Shown one piece after another: positions 58,995-64,000 of a stretch of DNA of 64,000 nucleotides. The number at the start of each line of letters is the position of its first letter. The first letter of the stretch is position 1. The notes under the pieces are model-generated. The model was not told where the DNA came from. It made no database searches and saw only the letters and a list, made by a program, of their open reading frames with translations. This DNA comes from Gemmatimonadales bacterium (GTDB lineage: Bacteria > Gemmatimonadota > Gemmatimonadetes > Gemmatimonadales > GWC2-71-9): positions 20,979 to 84,978 of the forward strand of contig JAICLE010000004.1 in NCBI GenBank assembly GCA_025927545.1. The letters are read 5' to 3'. Position numbers and translations under genes: made by a program.

Positions 58995-61900
58995 CTACGC
59001 CACATGCTCCGCCTCTCCCAGCCGAACGCCCACGATCGTCGACACCCCGGGCTCCTGCATCGTCACCCCGTAGACCGCGTCGGCCGCCTGCATCGTCCGC
59101 GGGTTGTGGGTGATGACCAGGAACTGCGTGTCGGCCTTGAACTCGTCCAGCAGCCGGGTGAAGCGGCCGACGTTGGCGTCGTCCAGGGGTGCGTCCACCT
59201 CATCCATCAGGCAGAAGGGACTCGGCTTGGTGAGATAGATGCTGAAGAGCAGGCTCACCGCCACCAGCGTACGCTCGCCGGAGGAGAGCAGGTGGATGCG
59301 CTGGGTCCGCTTGCCGCGTGGCGCGGCGTGGATGTCGATCTCGCTCTCGAGCGGCTCGTCCGGGTTGGCCAGGCGGAGCTCGCACTCGCCGCCGCCGAAC
59401 AGCGTCTGGAACACCCGGGTGAAGTTGCCCTGCACGGCGGTGAAGGTCTCGAGGAACATGGTCCGGGCGGTACCGTCGATCTCCCGGATCGCCTGGAGGA
59501 GCGACTGGCGGGCCGCCACCAGATCGTCCCGCTGCGTGGTCAGGAACTCGAGCCGCTTGAGTTCCTCGGCGTGCTCCTCGACCGCCAGCGGATTCACCGG
59601 ACCGATCGCCTCGAGGGCGCCGATGATACGCGCGGCCTCCGCCTCGAGCGTCTCCAGGTCGAGCTCCAGCATCGGTGCCTGCTCGACGAGCTGCTCGAGC
59701 GGCCGGCGCCACTCGGCCTCCACCCGCTCGAGCACGCTGCGGCGCGCACCCGCCGCCTCGGTGAGGCGGACCTGGAGGCCGTGGCTCTCCTCGCTCGCGG
59801 CATCGAGCTCGGCGCGCGACCCGCCCACCTCCCGCTCCGCGCCGGCAAGCGCGGCCTCCAGGCGGGCGAGCTCGGTCTCGGCGTCGCGGCTCGCGGCCTC
59901 CAGCTCCTGGACCGCCACTTCACGTTCCGCGCGCGCCTCGCGCCACTCGCTCTGCCGCGCAGCCAGCGCCGTGAGATCGGCTTCGAGCTGCGCCAGCTCG
60001 CCCGCCAGCGCCAGCGCGCCGCCCTCGGCCTCCTCGCGCGCCGCGCCCGCCCGCAGGAGCCGCTCGTCCGCGGAGCGAAGCCCGCCGGCCACGTGCGCCT
60101 CCTGCACCTGCCAGTGCACCCGCTGCTCCCGCGCGGCTTCCTGCTCGGCCTCGAGCTCCGCCAGCCGCCCGCGCCCGCGCCCGAGCTCCTCGTCCAACCG
60201 GCCGCGGGCGAGGTCGCCTTCGACCAGGGCCGCGTCGATCTCCGCCAGCCGCTGTTCGGCCCCGGTGAGCCGCTCGGTGACCCGGGTGAGCTGGGCCTCG
60301 GACTCGGCCATCTCGCGGCTCAGGTTGCCGGCGAGCCGGACCGCGTCCTCGCGGGCCGCCGCGGCCTGCCGGTCGGCCTCGCGAGCCTGCTCGAGCGCCG
60401 TGCTCGCGGCGGCGAGGGACTGCTCCCGCTCCGCCAACCGCGAGAGGGTGGCCTGCAGCGCCTCGTCCGCCGCGACCAGCGCCGCCGTGCCGCGCCCGAC
60501 CTCGTGCGCCAGCGCCGCCAGCTCTGCGCGGCGGCGCAGCGGGCCGGACGGGGCCGCCGCGCCAGACAGAAAGATGGCACCGCTGGCGCGCCGGAGGACG
60601 CGGCCGGCACCGTCGAGCACCTCGGAGCCGGCGAGCGCCGCCCGCACCCAGCCCGCGGCCGGCCCGTCGGCGCGAAGCCGTTCGTCGAGCGGCTGGGCGC
60701 TCGAGCCGCCGAGTGGGCCGGGATCGAGCGGCAGCAGCACCAGCGAGCCAGGCTGGTGCTCGGCGTGCCACTCCTGAACCGCGCGCGCCACCTCGTGGTC
60801 CCGCACGAGTACCGCGTGCATCCAGTCGCCCAGGAGCCGCTCGGCCAGCTCGGCGTCGTCCCGGCTGGTGTTCACGAAATCGCTGAGTGGACCGAGCACG
60901 CCGCCGTCGAACCGGTCCCGGGCCGCGAGGAGCGCCGCGGCGCCGGGCGCGAGGCCGACACGGTCACGCTCCAGCTCCTCGAGGGCGTGGCGCCGCGCGG
61001 TCATCTGCGCGAGCGCCTCCTCGGCGCGGCGGCGGCCGGAGCGGTGCATCGCCTCCTGCTCGCGCGCCTCCGCCACGAGGTGCCGTGCGTGCTCCGCCTC
61101 CGCGGCGGCGCGCTTGGCCTCGTGACCCCGGAAGGAGGACCGCTCGACCGAATGGTCTCTGCGGCGCTCGGCCCCCGCCAGCTCGGCCTGCAGCTCCGCC
61201 CGATGCGCTTCCGCCCCGGCAGCGCGTTCGCGCAGCGAGGCGAGCTCGCCCTCGAGCGCGGCCCGCTCGCCTTCCAGGGAGCGGAGCGTCTGCGCCTGGG
61301 TCTGCAGGTCCTGCTCATGCCGTCGCACCTGCGCCCGCTCCTCCCCCAGGCGCCGGCGCACCTCCTCCTCGGCATCGGCGCGGCCGGCGAGCTCGCTGCG
61401 GATCCGCTCGTGCTCGATCGCCGCGGCGTCGCGATCGGCGGTGGCCGCCTCACGTTCGATCAGGGCCTGCTGCGCACGATGCGCCATGACGGCGCGCTCC
61501 TCCTGTGCGCGCAGGCGCCGCGCCGCGGCGTTGGCCAGGCGCTCCGCGGCCAGAGCGAGATCGCCATCGAGCCGGCCCAGCTCCACTCGCACGCTACCGA
61601 GCTCGCGGCCGAGTTCGGTGCGTCGCGCCTCTGCCGCGGCCCGCGCCCCAGCGGCCGCTTCGCGCCGATGCTCGCCGTCGGTCAGCCGGCGGCGGATGGC
61701 CGGCAGCAGCTCGGACAGCTCGGCGAAGCGCGCCTCCATGCCGGCCGCGTCTTCGGCCAGGCGCTCGAGCATGCGCCGCGCCAGGGTGATCTGTACCGCG
61801 AATTTCTCCTCGACGAGCTTGGCGTGCCGCTCGGCCTTGCCGCGCTGGCGGGCCAGGCTGCGGATCTGCGACTGGACCTCGGCGACGAGGTCTTCGACCC

Positions 61901-62468
61901 GCTGCAGGTCGGTGGCGGTTTCCTCGAGCCGCCGCTCGGTGCTGTGCTTCCGGTCGCGATACAGGCCGATCCCCGCCGCCTCCTCGAACAACGAGCGACG
62001 CTCGTCCGCCCGATCCGAGAGCAGGAGGTCGATCATCTTGGCCTCGATCACCACGCCGGCATCGCTCCCGAGGCCGGTGCCGCGGAGCAGGTCCTGGACG
62101 TCGCGCAGCCGGACCGGGGCGCCGTTCAGCAGATAATCGCTCTGGCCCGACCGGGAGAGCCGCCGGGTGACCACCACCTCGCGGTAGGCGATGGGGAGAT
62201 CGCCATCGCCGTTATCCAGATAGAGGGAGACCTCGGTGACGTTGACGGGCCTGCGCCCGGTGGACCCCTGGAAGATCACGTCTTCCATCTTGCCACCGCG
62301 CAGCAGCCGCGCCGACTGCTCGCCCAGGACCCAGCGCACGGCGTCGGAGACGTTGGACTTCCCGCAGCCGTTCGGGCCGACGATGGCGGTCACGCCCTGC
62401 TCGAACGTGAGGTTGACGGTATCCGCGAACGACTTGAAGCCGGACAGCTCGAGCCGGGTGAGCTTCAT
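58995..62468 (-). CDS. smc: Chromosome segregation ATPase SMC
   Basis: 1157 aa, full length. N-terminal head: LSGFKSFADTVNLTFEQGVT, Walker A IVGPNGCGKSNVSDAVRWVL and the R-loop region. Then a long coiled coil, a hinge near 510-650 (GGVLGPLSDFVNTSRDDAEL, AGSEVLDGAGRVLRRASGAI), and a second coiled coil. C-terminal head: signature LLSSGERTLVAVSLLFSIYL and Walker B PFCLMDEVDAPLDDANVGRF. It organises and segregates chromosomes with ScpA and ScpB, which are not in the window. It follows the SPOR lipoprotein gene by 54 nt. Confidence 0.97.
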   Translation of the reverse strand: MKLTRLELSGFKSFADTVNLTFEQGVTAIVGPNGCGKSNVSDAVRWVLGEQSARLLRGGKMEDVIFQGSTGRRPVNVTEVSLYLDNGDGDLPIAYREVVVTRRLSRSGQSDYLLNGAPVRLRDVQDLLRGTGLGSDAGVVIEAKMIDLLLSDRADERRSLFEEAAGIGLYRDRKHSTERRLEETATDLQRVEDLVAEVQSQIRSLARQRGKAERHAKLVEEKFAVQITLARRMLERLAEDAAGMEARFAELSELLPAIRRRLTDGEHRREAAAGARAAAEARRTELGRELGSVRVELGRLDGDLALAAERLANAAARRLRAQEERAVMAHRAQQALIEREAATADRDAAAIEHERIRSELAGRADAEEEVRRRLGEERAQVRRHEQDLQTQAQTLRSLEGERAALEGELASLRERAAGAEAHRAELQAELAGAERRRDHSVERSSFRGHEAKRAAAEAEHARHLVAEAREQEAMHRSGRRRAEEALAQMTARRHALEELERDRVGLAPGAAALLAARDRFDGGVLGPLSDFVNTSRDDAELAERLLGDWMHAVLVRDHEVARAVQEWHAEHQPGSLVLLPLDPGPLGGSSAQPLDERLRADGPAAGWVRAALAGSEVLDGAGRVLRRASGAIFLSGAAAPSGPLRRRAELAALAHEVGRGTAALVAADEALQATLSRLAEREQSLAAASTALEQAREADRQAAAAREDAVRLAGNLSREMAESEAQLTRVTERLTGAEQRLAEIDAALVEGDLARGRLDEELGRGRGRLAELEAEQEAAREQRVHWQVQEAHVAGGLRSADERLLRAGAAREEAEGGALALAGELAQLEADLTALAARQSEWREARAEREVAVQELEAASRDAETELARLEAALAGAEREVGGSRAELDAASEESHGLQVRLTEAAGARRSVLERVEAEWRRPLEQLVEQAPMLELDLETLEAEAARIIGALEAIGPVNPLAVEEHAEELKRLEFLTTQRDDLVAARQSLLQAIREIDGTARTMFLETFTAVQGNFTRVFQTLFGGGECELRLANPDEPLESEIDIHAAPRGKRTQRIHLLSSGERTLVAVSLLFSIYLTKPSPFCLMDEVDAPLDDANVGRFTRLLDEFKADTQFLVITHNPRTMQAADAVYGVTMQEPGVSTIVGVRLGEAEHVA

Positions 62469-62522
62469 GCGGGCGTCCTGCCGATGGTGGGATGGGCGCG
62501 CCGCCGGTCGCGGCGCGGGGAG

Positions 62523-63920
62523 TCAGCGCTCCGGCGCGCCTTGCGCCGAGACGATGAACGACGGCATGCCGATCTTCCGGCCGGTCTCCTCCGCCTGCTC
62601 TCGGGTGGCGTAGGGACCCAGCACGACGCGATGCGCCTCGTCACTTCGGGCCGGCGCCAGTACCGAGGCGGGCAGGCCAGCGCCGCGCAGCTTCTCCGCA
62701 AGCTCGCTGGCCCAGGCGGGATTCTGCGAGCTGCTCACCTGCAGGTAGACCCCCGGTCCCGCCTGCACGCTGTCGGCATTGGCCAGTGCGGTCGAGTCGG
62801 CGACCACGCCATTCTCGGTTTCGTCGGATGGCCGCCACGCGACCGGCAGCCACTCGTCGGCCGCGCCACCCTTCACCCGCCCCGTCTCGGGGAACCCCTT
62901 CGCGGCCAGGTCGAGCGCCACGACATCGTCGCCGCGGCGCGCCAGGAGCGTGTTCGGCGCGGCGATGGCCGGCAGGTCGACCACCCAGCGTGCCGCCACC
63001 GTGCCGAGAAGCCGCTGCCTGCCCACGTCGATGACCCACGCGGAATCGCCGGTCTCCGGCTGCACCAGCAGCCACTCCCCGAAAGACCCGCCACGCAGGC
63101 CCTTCGCGGCGCCGGGCAGCTCGATCTTGTCGAGCTCGTCGCCGCTGAAACGATCCAGCACCAGCAGCGCGTGGTCCTGCTGCGCCACGTAAAGCCGGTG
63201 CCCCGACGGCGAGAACAGCACGGCGTGCGGGTGCCCGGAGAGCGGAATCGATTTCGGCTTGTTCTTGCCTTGCGTCTGGTAGAGGATGACTGCGGTGTCC
63301 GTCGCCACGGCCACCAGATCGCCGTAGAAGCTGGGAACCACCGCTTCCGACGGGAGCGTCATGGTGGTGGGTGCCTGGTCCGAGCCCAGCACCTCGAGCA
63401 CCGGCGCCTTCTCGCCGACCCGGGCGAGGAGGGCGCCGGTCATCGTCGCGTGCAGCTCCCGGGGCGAGCCCTGCAGCTTGGCCCGGAACCGCACGGGGGC
63501 ACGACGGACCATCTGGGTCACGGTGCTTCCCGTGTCGACCGCGTAGAGCGCTCCGTCCGGTCCGACCGTGGCCGCCCGCACGCCCTCGAGATACGTGCGC
63601 ACTCGGCGGGTCTCCAGGTCGAGCGTCACCAGATTGCGCTTGCGATCGAGCGCGAAGACCACGCCCTGCTCGGGGTCGGCGCCGACGATCCGCTCGACCG
63701 CCGGCATCTTGTCCTCGGCCTTCCAGGAGGACGGCTCGAGCGAGGGTATGCGGTACAGCCGCGCGAACCCGCCGTCCTCCGGGAATCGGAGCACCGACGA
63801 GGGCACGGTCGCGCGGGCCGCTCCGTGGAGATTGCTGTCCAGCGCCAGCCGCTCCGGCTTCCGGCCGCAGGCCAGCAGGAGGAGCACGGAGGCGACGCCG
63901 AGGCGGTAAGGGAACTTCAC
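62523..63920 (-). CDS. SPOR-domain lipoprotein with a WD/beta-propeller-like region
   Basis: 465 aa from GTG 63920. Lipobox in RLGVASVLLLLACGRKPERL (C18). Residues about 60-350 show repeated short strands such as GVVFALDRKRNLVTLDLETR, SPSGHRLYVAQQDHALLVLD and DSAWVIDVGRQRLLGTVAAR, like a beta-propeller. The C-terminal 75 residues are a SPOR domain (GVYLQVSSSQNPAWASELAE, VVLGPYATREQAEETGRKIG), which binds denuded peptidoglycan at division sites. The exact role is unknown; envelope or septum localisation is expected. The start is preceded by TATCTT at 6 nt, without an SD. Confidence 0.82.
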   Translation of the reverse strand: MKFPYRLGVASVLLLLACGRKPERLALDSNLHGAARATVPSSVLRFPEDGGFARLYRIPSLEPSSWKAEDKMPAVERIVGADPEQGVVFALDRKRNLVTLDLETRRVRTYLEGVRAATVGPDGALYAVDTGSTVTQMVRRAPVRFRAKLQGSPRELHATMTGALLARVGEKAPVLEVLGSDQAPTTMTLPSEAVVPSFYGDLVAVATDTAVILYQTQGKNKPKSIPLSGHPHAVLFSPSGHRLYVAQQDHALLVLDRFSGDELDKIELPGAAKGLRGGSFGEWLLVQPETGDSAWVIDVGRQRLLGTVAARWVVDLPAIAAPNTLLARRGDDVVALDLAAKGFPETGRVKGGAADEWLPVAWRPSDETENGVVADSTALANADSVQAGPGVYLQVSSSQNPAWASELAEKLRGAGLPASVLAPARSDEAHRVVLGPYATREQAEETGRKIGMPSFIVSAQGAPER

Positions 63921-63926
63921 GCGGGA

Positions 63927-63932
63927 AAGATA
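63927..63932 (-). promoter_or_regulatory. Candidate -10 hexamer (TATCTT) 6 nt before the SPOR lipoprotein
   Basis: On the minus strand TATCTT is followed after 6 nt by the GTG start at 63920, with no room for an SD. It sits in an otherwise G/C-only stretch. Same pattern as at 12681 and 17262. Confidence 0.42.
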
Positions 63933-64000
63933 AGGGAGGCAGGGGGGAGGGGGGAGGCGGGGCGGCCCGGCGGGGGGGGGGCGGCCGACCCGAGGCCCCC
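63933..64000. other. G-rich low-complexity end of the window
   Basis: Runs such as GGGGGGAGGGGGGAGG and a ten-G run dominate, with no gene. It may form G-quadruplexes. It may also be a contig end with homopolymer errors, so little weight should be put on it. Confidence 0.5.

Noticed and set aside
63933-64000. G-quadruplex regulatory element at the window end
   Set aside because: G-run lengths at a sequence edge are unreliable and there is no gene downstream in the window to regulate.

Overview
The window is a gene-dense, very GC-rich bacterial chromosome segment. Nearly all of it is protein-coding, with many 1-4 nt stop/start overlaps (ATGA, GTGA). It carries no phage, integrase, transposase or CRISPR genes. 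The protein styles suggest a Gram-negative, outer-membrane soil or environmental lineage. These include a BTAD regulator fused to a Ser/Thr-kinase fold, an ECF sigma with a small zinc-finger partner, TolC/MacA/LolA export parts, a SPOR lipoprotein, BshB1 and LarE. I infer Gemmatimonadota or a near relative; no rRNA is present to prove this.

Layout. 1-2 kb: pgsA (5' truncated) and cinA, separated by a long palindrome. 2-5.7 kb: outer-membrane-like protein, ECF sigma factor, divergent BTAD/kinase fusion and a zinc-finger protein. 6.1-7.9 kb: grpE-dnaJ. 7.9-13.4 kb (minus): bshB1, cysteine desulfurase, mnmA, a holin-like membrane protein and ppk1. 13.6-14.7 kb: DUF2380-like and DJ-1/PfpI proteins. 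14.8-23.4 kb (minus): a tripartite efflux operon, TolC-MacA-ATPase followed by four MacB/LolCE-type permeases that look like a duplicated A-B pair. 23.5-31 kb: hypothetical protein, creatininase-type protein, a large NtrY-like kinase, an S41 protease and a HExxH protein. 31-41 kb: comM/yifB, a frameshifted nitronate monooxygenase, arfB, larE, thpR, an NtrX-like regulator, an aldehyde dehydrogenase and a primary-type sigma factor. 41-45 kb (minus): metY-aspartokinase-metX. 45-51 kb: yajQ, a SpoIID-like protein, an oxidoreductase, DUF4105, an MBL hydrolase and a Crp/Fnr regulator. 51-57 kb: rpmE-prfA-prmC-ylbF-tmk-ctp and a DUF2520 protein. 57-64 kb (minus): SPOR lipoprotein, smc, DAHP synthase and lolA.

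The strongest regulatory find is the 5' leader of the methionine operon (44.62-45.02 kb, minus strand). A near-consensus promoter (TTGACA-N17-TAGTCT) places the start of transcription at the edge of a SAM-II riboswitch aptamer. This is followed by a GC hairpin, a 40-codon ORF with 9 Cys/Met codons among its first 22, and a textbook intrinsic terminator just before metY. It looks like a stacked SAM-sensing plus Cys/Met-translation attenuator, and I know of no described example.

Other signals worth a look: at least five unrelated intergenic palindromes; a TATCTT-like -10 hexamer 5-7 nt before several start codons, suggesting leaderless mRNAs; and three enzymes or regulators lacking a key catalytic residue (kinase DFG Asp, NtrC-type Walker A Lys, aspartokinase Lys).
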